64,000 bases of DNA from Stygiobacter sp043807765 (GCA_043807765.1 JAZDFQ010000045.1:62001-126000); one strand, 5' to 3'. Shown: positions 17,175 to 26,719, counted from the stretch's first letter. Made by a program: numbers and translations. The notes: generated by a model from the sequence alone, not told the origin.

Positions 17175-17582
17175 TTATGGAAGTTTGAAAACTATAGCTA
17201 AAGCTAATTTAGCTTTTACATTGGCGCCAAGATTTTGACCTGGAGTAAATTTTGTTTTCTTGATTGCACGGATAGCTTCTTCATCACAGCCATTGCCAAG
17301 ACCTTTTACAATTTTTACATCATCAACGTCACCGGATTGATTGATTAAAACGAGGCAATATACTTTACCTTCTGTTTTGCTTTTCAAAGCAGATTCCGGA
17401 TAGTTGATTTTTTTAATAATAGCATCACTTCCGCCAATCGGCGCGGGGGCTTTTTCGATGCCAATCTCATATTCTTCATCCCCCGGAAATAGATTGGTAG
17501 CCGTAGCATTTGAATTTATCAGTGAGAATAAAAATGCTAATGCTACTATAGAGTAGATGGTTTTGATACTAAAGAACTTCAT
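17175..17582 (-). CDS. Short periplasmic TonB C-terminal-domain protein (copy 2)
   Basis: The 135-residue protein has one N-terminal hydrophobic segment (signal peptide or anchor, about 8-27), a short linker, and a TonB C-terminal domain (about 48-135) with INYPESALKSKTEGKVYCLV, GDVDDVKIVKGLGNGCDEEA and KFTPGQ. The Pro-rich spacer that lets a true TonB cross the periplasm is absent. The role therefore need not be outer-membrane energising; similar short proteins are simply called energy transducer TonB in annotation. It is a tandem paralogue of the gene 25 nt upstream, with the same layout and the same PGxEEYxIxxEKAP motif after the signal. Confidence 0.8.
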   Translation of the reverse strand: MKFFSIKTIYSIVALAFLFSLINSNATATNLFPGDEEYEIGIEKAPAPIGGSDAIIKKINYPESALKSKTEGKVYCLVLINQSGDVDDVKIVKGLGNGCDEEAIRAIKKTKFTPGQNLGANVKAKLALAIVFKLP

Positions 17583-17607
17583 TCTGGTTGACCTTATATT
17601 TTTATTA

Positions 17608-18021
17608 TTAACTAGGTAGTTTAAAATGAATGGCTAGTGCCAATTTTGTTTTTACGTTTATACCTTTATCCTGACCGGGAGAGAATTTGGATCTTTTTAC
17701 CGCTCGTGAAGCCTCTTCATCACATCCTCCGCCAATTCCCTTTATTACTTTAACTTCGTCTACATCTCCAGATTCATTGATATAAGCAAGAACATATACT
17801 TTACCTTCTGTTCTCGTTCTCATTGCTAGTTCGGGATAAGACGCCTTTTTCATTATCGCTTCTAAGCCACCAATAGGAGATGGTGCTTTTTCTACTGCAA
17901 TGAAATATTCTTCTTCGCCAGGCAATAGCTTTTCCCCTTTGGCTTCTGTTACTACAATAAAAAAAAGAACAATTGCTACTACTGCATAAAAAACGGTTCT
18001 AAAATCGAATGAGTTCTTCAT
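17608..18021 (-). CDS. Short periplasmic TonB C-terminal-domain protein (copy 1)
   Basis: About 137 residues. I chose the ATG at 18021 because a perfect AAGGAGG-type ribosome site lies just upstream; a longer frame starts 12 codons earlier without one. Layout: hydrophobic N-terminus (about 8-27), then PGEEEYFIAVEKAPSPIGG, then the TonB-CTD fold with YVLAYINESGDVDEVKVIKG, GCDEEASRAV and KFSPGQ. It lacks the Pro-rich spacer and shares most of its sequence with the next gene, so the two arose by tandem duplication. It is placed between the heme MCP and another MCP; a sensory or envelope-signalling partner role is possible but unproven. Confidence 0.8.
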   Translation of the reverse strand: MKNSFDFRTVFYAVVAIVLFFIVVTEAKGEKLLPGEEEYFIAVEKAPSPIGGLEAIMKKASYPELAMRTRTEGKVYVLAYINESGDVDEVKVIKGIGGGCDEEASRAVKRSKFSPGQDKGINVKTKLALAIHFKLPS

Positions 18022-18061
18022 TTGTACCTCCTTGTAAATTAGAAATCCTTTTAACACTCAA

Positions 18062-18088
18062 TCTTTGGTCTTTTGGGTCTTTTTGGTC
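18062..18088. promoter_or_regulatory. Three tandem 9-bp TTTTGGTC repeats upstream of the TonB-like pair
   Basis: The word GGTC recurs at exact 9-bp spacing (18067, 18076, 18085), each copy preceded by a T run (TCTTTGGTC, TTTTGGGTC, TTTTTGGTC). A single inverted copy (AAAAAGACC) lies about 65 bp further on. The array is in the leader of the TonB-like genes on the minus strand. It could be a binding site for a regulator; no known operator was recognised. Confidence 0.35.
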
Positions 18089-18179
18089 TTATTATCGATA
18101 TTAGTTTTATTTTTTAAAGAATACTTTTATTTTGAACAATTCTTTTCAAAAAAAGACCATTTTAAGCATATTTTAGTCT

Positions 18180-20327
18180 CTAATTATTGAGATACCTTGT
18201 TTCCATTTTGGTTAAATAGTTGTTATTTCTTCCGGGAGAACCGGATTTTGTTTCGTTCTCACTTATTTTAAATCTGCCTACTAATTCTTGCAGATTAATC
18301 GTTAGTCTGGATAAATCCTCAGAAGCGCGGGCAATTTGACCGATCCCGGCGGAACTTTCTTGTGTAACATTAGATAACGCTTCAATGTTTTTGCTTATTT
18401 GTTCGGCAGCACTGCTTTGTTCTTCACTTGCTGCTGCAACTTGCATTGCCATATCAACAACAACCTCAGCTCCATCAATTATTTCTTTGAGTGATTGCCC
18501 GGCTTGATCTGCTAAGAGTTTTCCATGCTCAACTTCTTTTGTTCCTTCTTCCATAGAAGCAACAGCGCCAACTGTACCTTCTTGAATTTGCTTAATCATA
18601 GCAGCAATTTCTTTAGTTGCTTTGGTAGTTCTCTCGGCAAGTTTTCTAACTTCATCTGCTACAACCGCAAAACCACGTCCTTGCTCACCGGCGCGTGCTG
18701 CTTCTATTGCCGCATTTAACGCAAGCAGATTTGTTTGATCGGCTATATCATCAATTACTTGAACAATTTCTCCAATCTGCTGACTGCTTCTTCCTAATGC
18801 ATGAACTGTTTCCGCGGATTTTTTAACAACTTCAGCAACTCTATTCATTCCTTCAATAGTCTCATTTACTACCCGACCCCCTTCTTTTGCAATAATACCG
18901 GAGTTCTTAGCAGCTTCGGCAGCACTGGATGAATTGCGCGTAGTTTCTAAAATTGTTTTCGTCATTTGCTCTACAGAGCTTGCTATTTCGGCAGCTTGAC
19001 TGCTCTGTTCTTGTGTACCGGCTGCCATTTCTTCCGAGGATGAAGAAATCTGGTTACTGGCACTAGCCGTTGCATGAACTGCCGATGATACTTCAGCAAT
19101 CATCTCTTTCATTTTTTTAACTGACTGATTGAAATATTCGAACATTTGACCAATGCTATCGTCTTTAATCTCACATTCAATATGTACCGTTAAGTCTCCA
19201 TCAGAAAACTGCTTTATTGCTTCCAGCATTCTTTTAGTTGATCGGCTTAAGTACGATTCTAATTTCTTCTGTTCAGTAATTGCAGTCACGGTCTCTATTG
19301 CACCAATTAGTTCGCCATTGCTGCCAACTAACGGAGCCCCAGTGTAAATAACCGGGATTTCATTTCCTTGCGGCCGTGCAATTGTTTCTTCTGTAACATT
19401 TTTATTCTGTTTCATTGCTTGTTTAACAGCACAGAATTCTGTACGGCAATGTTCAGTCTTAAATTGATCGTAACATTTTTGACCTACTAGCACCTTTTGA
19501 TTCTTGCCGACAACCTCTGATCCAACTTTGTTCATATACTGAATGTTAAAGTCCTTATCTAACGCCATAATTGGAGAAGGAATGTTTTCCAAATATTGAA
19601 ACAGTAATTGTACTTTTTCTTTCATTGTAATGAATGTTTTAGTAAGCGTCCCCAATTCATCATCGCTTGTTATATCAAGCTTTACATCGTAATCACCCTC
19701 CACCATTTTAGTTGCAGCATTTGTTAAATTTTTGAGCGGTGTATCAACATATTTCCTTATAAAGATTAATCCGCTTACAAGAGTTACAACAATCGTTAGA
19801 AAGGCAAGAATAATGGCAATCCAGCGTTGGCCGGCTAAATCCGAATATGCTTCTTCTAATGAATACCTAACACTTACAATTGCAAGAGGTTCACCCGTTG
19901 ATGAGTTATGGCAGCTATTACATGTTTCATCAGAAAGGATTGGTTCTATTGTTCGCAATACAGAAAAATTATGAAAAGTTTCTGAAAGAGTAAGCGCTTT
20001 TTTCGAATTGAGGACAGCTAGTTCATCCTTATCCATTTTGGATTCAGATTCAGCTGTAATTTTATTTGTAGGAGTTACCCTCAGTTCAGCAAGGTTCTTG
20101 GTTGTTTTAACTTTTTCTATGTATGGTTCAACATCGGTTGCACCCTGTGCCATAGCGAAGGATATTGAGTTAATAATTACTTGACTTAGATTGTGATTTT
20201 CTTGACCCGCAGCATCTAGCTTAGAACTTTTTTGATTTGTAACTAAGATGATTAGCATTAAAGCCAGAGTTAGGGATAACGACGCGGCAACAATTGCGGC
20301 TACTTTTTTTGAAATTGAACGATACAT
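18180..20327 (-). CDS. Methyl-accepting chemotaxis protein with periplasmic c-type heme motif and PAS domain
   Basis: The 715-residue receptor has TM1 (about 9-30), a periplasmic domain (about 31-167) ending in a heme-attachment motif C136-N-S-C139-H140 (ETCNSCHNSSTGEPL), TM2 (about 168-190), HAMP (about 191-243), a cytoplasmic PAS domain (about 244-360) that carries several cysteines (GQKCYDQF, EHCRTEFC), and the MCP signalling hairpin. Periplasmic c-heme sensor domains on MCPs are known from Geobacter. A redox potential, O2, NO or electron-acceptor signal is therefore likely, but unproven here. A terminator at 20483 separates it from the MCP gene upstream, so it has its own promoter; a GGGGAAG site precedes the ATG. 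Confidence 0.93.
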   Translation of the reverse strand: MYRSISKKVAAIVAASLSLTLALMLIILVTNQKSSKLDAAGQENHNLSQVIINSISFAMAQGATDVEPYIEKVKTTKNLAELRVTPTNKITAESESKMDKDELAVLNSKKALTLSETFHNFSVLRTIEPILSDETCNSCHNSSTGEPLAIVSVRYSLEEAYSDLAGQRWIAIILAFLTIVVTLVSGLIFIRKYVDTPLKNLTNAATKMVEGDYDVKLDITSDDELGTLTKTFITMKEKVQLLFQYLENIPSPIMALDKDFNIQYMNKVGSEVVGKNQKVLVGQKCYDQFKTEHCRTEFCAVKQAMKQNKNVTEETIARPQGNEIPVIYTGAPLVGSNGELIGAIETVTAITEQKKLESYLSRSTKRMLEAIKQFSDGDLTVHIECEIKDDSIGQMFEYFNQSVKKMKEMIAEVSSAVHATASASNQISSSSEEMAAGTQEQSSQAAEIASSVEQMTKTILETTRNSSSAAEAAKNSGIIAKEGGRVVNETIEGMNRVAEVVKKSAETVHALGRSSQQIGEIVQVIDDIADQTNLLALNAAIEAARAGEQGRGFAVVADEVRKLAERTTKATKEIAAMIKQIQEGTVGAVASMEEGTKEVEHGKLLADQAGQSLKEIIDGAEVVVDMAMQVAAASEEQSSAAEQISKNIEALSNVTQESSAGIGQIARASEDLSRLTINLQELVGRFKISENETKSGSPGRNNNYLTKMETRYLNN

Positions 20328-20474
20328 CTCTTCCCCTATTTAATTAGCAATTACTATTTAAATGAATACAAAGTCTATTACATCGTAATTATCGGGTAAA
20401 ACGTTTTTGTTTTTAATTGGGAAGTTGGGAACGGCAACTATTTGTTGTTAGGGTTGTTGGTTATCTGGAGTAAA

Positions 20475-20501
20475 CAAAAAAAGGGAGACTTACCGTCTCC
20501 C
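20475..20501 (-). terminator. Rho-independent terminator after the first MCP
   Basis: A 7-bp stem (GGGAGAC and complement) with a 5-nt loop is followed on the minus strand by eight T. It lies 10 nt beyond the stop of the 703-residue MCP gene. Confidence 0.85.
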
Positions 20502-20510
20502 TAATTCATT

Positions 20511-22622
20511 TTAATTATTAATAAGCTTTCCGCTGGAGTGGGCAGCCAGCTGGTTATAATTAGATCCATAGAGTTGATTGGAGCTATCACCAATTTTAAA
20601 TCTTGAGATAAGTTCTTGAAGATTAATTGTCAGTCTATTTAAGTCTTCAGACGCTCTTGCAATTTGCTGTATGCCTGTTGCGCTTTCGTTTGTAACATGA
20701 TTTATTGCTTCCAGATTTTTACTTATTTGTTCTGCAGCGCTGGATTGCTCTTCGCTTGCAGCAGCAACTTGAGTAACAATATCAACTACTTCTTGTGCGC
20801 CTGTTATAATTTGAGCAAGAGATTTTCCGGCTTCATCGGCTAGTTCTCTTCCTTTATCAACTTCCAATGTTCCGGAAGTCATTGATATCACTGCTTCGGA
20901 AGTGTCTTGCTGTATTTGTTTAATCATTGTAGCAATTTCTTTTGTTGCCTTAGTGGTACGTTCAGCAAGTTTACGTACTTCATCCGCAACAACTGCAAAT
21001 CCTCTTCCTTGTTCACCGGCACGTGCCGCTTCAATTGCAGCGTTCAATGCAAGTAAATTTGTTTGGTCGGCAATATCATCAATTACTTGAACAATTTCGC
21101 CAATCTGATCGCTGCTCTTTCCAAGTTGCTGAACTGTTTCGGCAGATTGTTTTACAACTGAAGCAATCCGGTTCATTCCTTGAATTGTTTCGTTAACAAC
21201 CTTACCGCCTTCCTTAGCAATAGTTCCGGCATGTTTAGCTGTTTGAGATGCATTGGATGCATTCTGGGTAGTATCCATAATTGTTTTAGTCATTTCATCT
21301 ACAGCGCTTGCAACTTCGGAAGTTTGCGAGCTTTGCTCTTGAGCACCGGCGGCCATTTCTTCTGCTGAAGAAGATATTTGGCTGCTTGCACTGGCGGTTG
21401 CTTGGATTGCTGCGCTTACATCGCTTAACGCATTATTAAAGGAATTTCCTAAGTGATTGATGTTATCTTTGATTATTTGATAATCTCCGCTGTAAGTTCC
21501 AACCATTCTAGCCGTAAGATCACCTTCCGCCATTTTGTTTAGAACTTCGCTGGATTCTTGAAGCGGTGCAACAACGGCATCCAGAGTTTCGTTAACACCA
21601 GTAATTATTTCTTTGTAACCACCGGAATACTTACTTGCGTTGCCTCTAGTGGAAAGTTTTCCTTCAACAGCAGCTTTGCTTAATGCTACTGTCTCTGCCT
21701 CAAGTCCTCTGAGCGATTCAACGACTTTCTGCATAGATTTGGAAAGCGCATCTTCATCCGATCTTACATTTATTTGAACAGTTAAATCACCCGCGGCAAG
21801 TTTTTCTGCGGCTGCAACTTTTTCTTTTATTCCTTCAATCATCAGCCCAAATGATTTCTGAAGAGTTCCAACTTCATCTTTTGTCTTAGATTCTATGGAA
21901 ATATCTACATCTCCAAGTGCCAGTTTATCGGCAGTCTCTGCTAATTTTTTTAGAGGAGCGCCAATTTTATTGGCTAACCAAAATCCAAAACCTAACGATA
22001 GCAGTATCCCGATAGCAGTAAAAACAATTAATTTAGATCTATCCGCCGATCCTTCACTCTCGATAGAAAGATTAGTTTCTTCTGCATATTTTTGGTTTAA
22101 TAGAGTTAATTCTTCAACTGATGCTTGAACTTTTCCGTAATAAGTTTCAATATCGCCGCCCAGCATAACTTTAACCTCATCCATAGCCCCCATCGACATG
22201 AAACTCATTGCCGCATCTAAGTTGGATTTATATGCCTTATAGTTTTCTTCAATTTTTTTAACATGCGTTTTTTCTTCGTCGGTCAAATTTCCGCTGGTAT
22301 ATTCCTTCCATGATTTATCGACCTGTGCAAGCGCAATTTTTACTTTTTCTAAGTGGTCTTGTGCGTCTTGAGGTGTAGGAGCGTTAACAACTTTTTCAGC
22401 ATTCAATGTTGCAAATATGAGCTGAGACTCAACATGAGAGACTCGTTCAATCGAAAGAAGTCTGTTTTGATATAAATCTTCTGCACCAGCTTCAGCATCT
22501 ATCAATCCACCCCAACCTACATAAGCAACTACAAGAGTAATAAATGAAGCCAGAGAAATGCCAGCCAATAATTTAAATCGAATGTTTTTGTTCAAGAACC
22601 AATTCATTTGTTTCCTCATCAT
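20511..22622 (-). CDS. Methyl-accepting chemotaxis protein, four-helix-bundle sensor
   Basis: The 703-residue receptor has TM1 (about 14-35), a helical periplasmic domain of the 4HB_MCP type (about 36-190; ATLNAEKVVNAPTPQDAQDH, ENYKAYKSNLDAAMSFM), TM2 (about 194-215), HAMP (about 216-268), a second HAMP-like unit (about 270-325) and the signalling hairpin with EIVQVIDDIADQTNLLALN. The ligand is unknown. The gene follows cheW by about 63 nt on the same strand, so cheW and this MCP probably share a transcript that ends at the hairpin at 20483. Confidence 0.95.
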   Translation of the reverse strand: MMRKQMNWFLNKNIRFKLLAGISLASFITLVVAYVGWGGLIDAEAGAEDLYQNRLLSIERVSHVESQLIFATLNAEKVVNAPTPQDAQDHLEKVKIALAQVDKSWKEYTSGNLTDEEKTHVKKIEENYKAYKSNLDAAMSFMSMGAMDEVKVMLGGDIETYYGKVQASVEELTLLNQKYAEETNLSIESEGSADRSKLIVFTAIGILLSLGFGFWLANKIGAPLKKLAETADKLALGDVDISIESKTKDEVGTLQKSFGLMIEGIKEKVAAAEKLAAGDLTVQINVRSDEDALSKSMQKVVESLRGLEAETVALSKAAVEGKLSTRGNASKYSGGYKEIITGVNETLDAVVAPLQESSEVLNKMAEGDLTARMVGTYSGDYQIIKDNINHLGNSFNNALSDVSAAIQATASASSQISSSAEEMAAGAQEQSSQTSEVASAVDEMTKTIMDTTQNASNASQTAKHAGTIAKEGGKVVNETIQGMNRIASVVKQSAETVQQLGKSSDQIGEIVQVIDDIADQTNLLALNAAIEAARAGEQGRGFAVVADEVRKLAERTTKATKEIATMIKQIQQDTSEAVISMTSGTLEVDKGRELADEAGKSLAQIITGAQEVVDIVTQVAAASEEQSSAAEQISKNLEAINHVTNESATGIQQIARASEDLNRLTINLQELISRFKIGDSSNQLYGSNYNQLAAHSSGKLINN

Positions 22623-22685
22623 TTTAGGTTAATAAAATTCCGCTACACCTTACGATGCAGCATATTAGAATTCTATTTTATTCTA

Positions 22686-23171
22686 TTATGAAACCGCTTG
22701 TAAATTCACATGTTCTTCCGAGTTGAGAACCTTTTCAAGATCAATCAGGATAAGCAACCTATCTTCAAGTTTACCAACTGCCCGTATGAATTCAGAATCC
22801 ACGCCAGTTACAATTTCCGGCGGTGCTTCTGTAATGTTCATCGGAATTCTTAGTACTTCCTTCACTGCATCAACAATAAACCCGACTGTCTTACCAACAA
22901 TTTCTACAACAATAATTCTAGTGTCTTTATCATGTTCTTTCTTTTCTAATTTTAATCTTGTCCTTAAATCGATTATTGGAATCACTCTTCCACGAAGATT
23001 AATCACGCCTTCAACAAATTCCGGTGCGTTTGGCACTTTTGTTATCTGTGTCATTTTATTAATTTCTTGAACATTCAAAATGTCAACTCCAAACTCTTCG
23101 TTTGCAATCTTAAAGCTGACCAACTGGAGTAGTTCGTTTGATTCGTTTTTCGCTTGAGCTACTGTACTCAT
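22686..23171 (-). CDS. cheW: Chemotaxis coupling protein CheW
   Basis: CheW links MCPs to CheA. The 161-residue protein is a single CheW domain of normal length: QLVSFKIANEEFGVDILNVQEI, a conserved VEGVINLRGRVIPIIDLR block, and FIVDAVKEVLRI near the middle. A GGAGAG ribosome site lies just upstream of the ATG. It is the first gene of the minus-strand chemotaxis region and lies about 14 kb from the cheA operon. That operon has no cheW of its own, so this copy is the likely partner. Confidence 0.96.
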   Translation of the reverse strand: MSTVAQAKNESNELLQLVSFKIANEEFGVDILNVQEINKMTQITKVPNAPEFVEGVINLRGRVIPIIDLRTRLKLEKKEHDKDTRIIVVEIVGKTVGFIVDAVKEVLRIPMNITEAPPEIVTGVDSEFIRAVGKLEDRLLILIDLEKVLNSEEHVNLQAVS

Positions 23172-23790
23172 ATTCTCTCCACTCTTTGATAAATTTTTAC
23201 ATTAGTATAATCGAAATGAGTCTTAGAAAGTTTAGATTAATAATTTTAAAATGAATTTGAACAGAATTTTGAAGTTGATACGCGCTGATTTAGGAGGTTC
23301 TCGCGCGCGATCAAATCTTGTTCTGATAATAAGGAATAGGCTTGAATAGTAAGAGTAATCCCTTTGCAATAATTTTAAACACAGCAAGATTTGCTCTCTT
23401 TAGTGTATTAATTTCTTTAGTCAGTTTTATCGTTTTTTTATTACGAGTAATACTAACGTGGCATAATCCACCTTTTGTATTTACGCTAACAAGTATCATC
23501 ATTTACTCCAAATTCTAATAAGAAGAAACAAATTCTATTCCATTCTCAAATCAATTATCGAAAGCATTTTTGAAAATTTCAATGGCTAATATTATGCATG
23601 GTCTTAAAATTGTGCAGTTTATTTCAGCTAGTTATAATAAACCAAAAGTTGAATGCTGCTTTTCTCTGTTTTTGAACCCAATTGCCGCCTTTTATCAAGA
23701 AGCGAATCTATCTATTACTTATAACGACAACGCTAAGTGGCATTCGATTTGCGCATCTAGAACCTAACTTATAAAAAGTGGAGTACTCCT
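23172..23790. other. Divergent promoter region between cheW and the kinase operon
   Basis: This 619-bp spacer should hold the promoters of both cheW (minus) and the first sensor kinase gene (plus). On the minus strand, 23311-23502 is an open frame of 63 codons with a weak GGAG site, just upstream of cheW. It has a basic composition and no recognisable family, so I do not call it a gene. A 65-codon plus-strand frame at 23570 looks spurious. A GC-rich imperfect hairpin (GATACGCGC / GCGCGCGATC) at about 23277-23312 lies in the cheW leader. Confidence 0.4.
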
Positions 23791-25233
23791 TTGTCATCCT
23801 CACTTAAAACCAGCAAGAAAGCCTACCGGATTTTTCCGGTAGAAATGTCTCTTCGAGAAAGCTTACCTAAAAAATATGTTTGGATTCGTTCGATGATTGT
23901 TTTTTATGCGTTGCTATTTATGATTGTAGTGATGGGTTCGACCTTTTCGATTGGAATTGTGCAGATTTCCAATGTTCTGTTCTTTGGAACAACCGCATTT
24001 ATGCTTGTAATATTTTTTGCTTTTGTATTTACTAAAAAGAAAGAGGCTAACAAAGAACAAGTTCTAAAGTGCGAATCTATAATCGCGGCCTTTCAACAAG
24101 TAGCAGAAGCAGAGTTTATATCAGATTCCTCTTGCAGAATTATTAATGCAAATTTGGCTGGACTCAAACTACTTGGTTACTCAGAACAAGAGTTGTTAAA
24201 TAAGTCTTTGCAAGACTTCGTTGTGGAAACAAACACAGAACAACCATTTAGGTCGGGAGGAGAAACTACTCTTTACCGGACAGAATGCATCTTCCTTCGT
24301 AAAGATCAGACTCGATTACTAGCTGAGATAACAAAACAATTTTTAGAAGATGGAGAAATCTTAGAAATAGTAAGAGATATAAGCGAAGCAAAAGCCACAT
24401 TACAAAGAAACGAAGATTTAATAGAAGAATTGAAGTACGAAAGAGATTTAATGGAAGAACAATCCGCAGAATTAGTAAATCTGAGTTCGCAATTAGAAGA
24501 GTCGGAGCGTATTCAGAAAGAATTAAATGCTGAAAAAGACAAATTCTTTTCGATAATAGCACATGATCTTAAAAGCCCATTCGCCGGAATCATGGGATAT
24601 TCGACATTACTTGTAGAAGAATTCGAATTACTGGACAAACAAGAAATGAAAGAGTTTATTACTTCGCTGGATACATTATCTAAAAATACTTTTAAACTAA
24701 TTGAGAACTTACTGGACTGGTCACGGCTTCAAACCGGAAAGATGAAGTGCCATCCGGTAAAGACTCAACTGTATGAAAGCATTCTATATGCTGCAAGTCT
24801 AGTTTCTGCAAATGCCGAAAGAAAAGAAATAAAAATTCATAACGAAGTTCTTGAAGATCCGTTCGTAAATGCAGATGAGAGAATGTTAAACTCTATTCTA
24901 GAAAATTTGTTGAGTAACGCGATAAAGTTTACACCGCGCGGAGGTGAGATTTCAATTTCATCTAAGCAGGTAAATGTATTCCATGAAATTGCAATTAAGG
25001 ACACCGGCGTAGGCATGAGTCCGGAAGTGCTGGAAAAGATTTTCCGGATTGACGCAAATTATACAACTCTTGGAACAGAACATGAGAAAGGAACCGGACT
25101 TGGAGTAATTCTCTGCAAAGAAATGATTGAACGCCAAGGTGGCACCATAAAAGTTGAAAGCGAACTTAAGATAGGAACAAAATTCAGTTTCATTCTGCCA
25201 ATGTGGGTTGAACCAGACGAAGAAACAAACTAA
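23791..25233 (+). CDS. Membrane PAS histidine kinase
   Basis: The start is a TTG with a GGAG site about 8 nt upstream. The 480-residue protein has two adjacent membrane segments (about 31-53 and 59-82) with almost no periplasmic loop, a PAS domain (about 92-200), a coiled-coil linker and a kinase core. The phosphoacceptor is H258 in FFSIIAHDLKSPF, then LLSNAIKFTP (N-box), KDTGVGMS and GTGLGVILCKEM. With no extracellular domain, sensing is likely by the PAS domain or within the membrane. It begins a five-gene same-strand array and is followed almost without gap by another kinase. Confidence 0.93.
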   Translation: MSSSLKTSKKAYRIFPVEMSLRESLPKKYVWIRSMIVFYALLFMIVVMGSTFSIGIVQISNVLFFGTTAFMLVIFFAFVFTKKKEANKEQVLKCESIIAAFQQVAEAEFISDSSCRIINANLAGLKLLGYSEQELLNKSLQDFVVETNTEQPFRSGGETTLYRTECIFLRKDQTRLLAEITKQFLEDGEILEIVRDISEAKATLQRNEDLIEELKYERDLMEEQSAELVNLSSQLEESERIQKELNAEKDKFFSIIAHDLKSPFAGIMGYSTLLVEEFELLDKQEMKEFITSLDTLSKNTFKLIENLLDWSRLQTGKMKCHPVKTQLYESILYAASLVSANAERKEIKIHNEVLEDPFVNADERMLNSILENLLSNAIKFTPRGGEISISSKQVNVFHEIAIKDTGVGMSPEVLEKIFRIDANYTTLGTEHEKGTGLGVILCKEMIERQGGTIKVESELKIGTKFSFILPMWVEPDEETN

Positions 25234-25246
25234 CAACTATAAATTA

Positions 25247-26719
25247 ATGCATGCATATTTTGAACATATCGAACTTAGCAACACATATTCACTCGATAAC
25301 TTTGGTTTTGGAGTTTTTCGGGTAGACAAATTGGGCAATTTAGTATTTGTTAACAAATACATGCTTCAACTTCTTGGCTTCGAGAGTATTGCCGATCTCC
25401 AGAATGGTATAAAGGGCTCATACGCTCTTAAAATGTGCTTCGATCCTCAGAGACTAAACTCATTTATTAAAGATTCACAAAAAACATTTTATGAATATAA
25501 ATGGACAACGAAGAACAATCAGAAAAAACTGTTTAGAGAGTTTGGGCACGAAGTGACCACAGATTCCGATTCTATTTATTACGATTGTGTTGTAGAAGAT
25601 GTTTCTGATAAAAGTTTAATAGAACGACTTTTCCAAGATATTAAATCAAGCGACTACTCTGTTCTAAAAGCGATACCCGATTATATTTTGATAGTTTCAA
25701 AGAATGGGGAGATTGTTGAATCCAAAAACAATTTCCATCAATTATTTTCTAAAAAAAATAGTTCTACAATTCTTACTCTTGATGAAATTTTTGAACCTGC
25801 CGTAGCCGATAAAACAGTACAATTCATAAACGAAGTTTTGGAAACCGGCGAAACTAAATCTTTCGACTTTGAATACAATTTGCTTGGGACCCAGAAGTTT
25901 TTTGAAGCCAGATTTGCAATACGCAGTTATGATGAAGCTCTTATGATTTTGAGAGACGTGACTCAGCAAAAAATTGCCGAACAGCAAGTATTAAAATTCA
26001 CTGAGGAGCTTAAGCAACTTAATGCAACAAAGGACAAATTTTTCTCTATTATCGGTCACGATTTACGCGCTCCTATAAATGGACTTATGAATTACTCTGA
26101 AATCTTAAACGAAGAATGTGATGTACTTTCTAAAGAAGAAATTAAAGAATTTGCCGGATACATTGGCGAAATTGCGAGAACTACAAATTCATTGTTAAAC
26201 AATTTGCTGGAATGGTCTAGAATACAAAGCGGAAAAATTGCATTTGAGCCAAATGAAACACACCTTTATTTAATAGTAGATAAGATTTTCAGACTTCTAA
26301 GTGCAATGGCATTAAGCAAGCAAATTAAACTAATCAACAACATTCAAACCGACCTTCTGTGCTACGCAGATGAAAACATGCTACAATCAATAATTTTGAA
26401 TATAACAAGTAACGCAATAAAGTTTACTAATCTCGGCGGTCAAATATGTGTTAGTTCAACAAAATTTGATGAGTATGTAAAAATCTCGATAACAGATAAC
26501 GGCGTTGGAATAACTGAAGAAAACATTAAATTATTACTTGATAGTAATATTACTTTGACAACACCCGGAACAGCAAAAGAAAAAGGAACCGGGCTGGGGT
26601 TGATGTTAAGCAAAGAGTTTGTAAAGCTGCACAACGGGAACATATGGGCAGAAAGTGAGTTGGGAAAAGGAAGCACATTCAGTTTTACTTTAAGAAATAA
26701 TAATTCTATAAAAGCATAA
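25247..26719 (+). CDS. Soluble two-PAS histidine kinase
   Basis: About 490 residues with no membrane segment. Two PAS-like modules (about 15-125 and 135-245) precede a kinase core with H271 in FFSIIGHDLRAPI, N-box ITSNAIKFT, TDNGVGIT and GTGLGLMLSKEF. The start is uncertain. A TTG at 25208 overlaps the preceding gene and adds 13 residues. I prefer the ATG at 25247, 13 nt after the upstream stop, which would suit reinitiation, although neither site has a clear ribosome site. The kinase core is closely similar to its neighbour's, so the two probably arose by duplication. Confidence 0.9.
   Translation: MHAYFEHIELSNTYSLDNFGFGVFRVDKLGNLVFVNKYMLQLLGFESIADLQNGIKGSYALKMCFDPQRLNSFIKDSQKTFYEYKWTTKNNQKKLFREFGHEVTTDSDSIYYDCVVEDVSDKSLIERLFQDIKSSDYSVLKAIPDYILIVSKNGEIVESKNNFHQLFSKKNSSTILTLDEIFEPAVADKTVQFINEVLETGETKSFDFEYNLLGTQKFFEARFAIRSYDEALMILRDVTQQKIAEQQVLKFTEELKQLNATKDKFFSIIGHDLRAPINGLMNYSEILNEECDVLSKEEIKEFAGYIGEIARTTNSLLNNLLEWSRIQSGKIAFEPNETHLYLIVDKIFRLLSAMALSKQIKLINNIQTDLLCYADENMLQSIILNITSNAIKFTNLGGQICVSSTKFDEYVKISITDNGVGITEENIKLLLDSNITLTTPGTAKEKGTGLGLMLSKEFVKLHNGNIWAESELGKGSTFSFTLRNNNSIKA

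Noticed and set aside
23277..23312. GC-rich imperfect hairpin in the cheW leader as a riboswitch or attenuator
   Set aside because: Only one short stem, no conserved riboswitch elements and no U tract.
23311..23502. 63-codon minus-strand frame upstream of cheW
   Set aside because: Weak GGAG site but no recognisable family and biased basic composition; kept only as a remark in the spacer entry.
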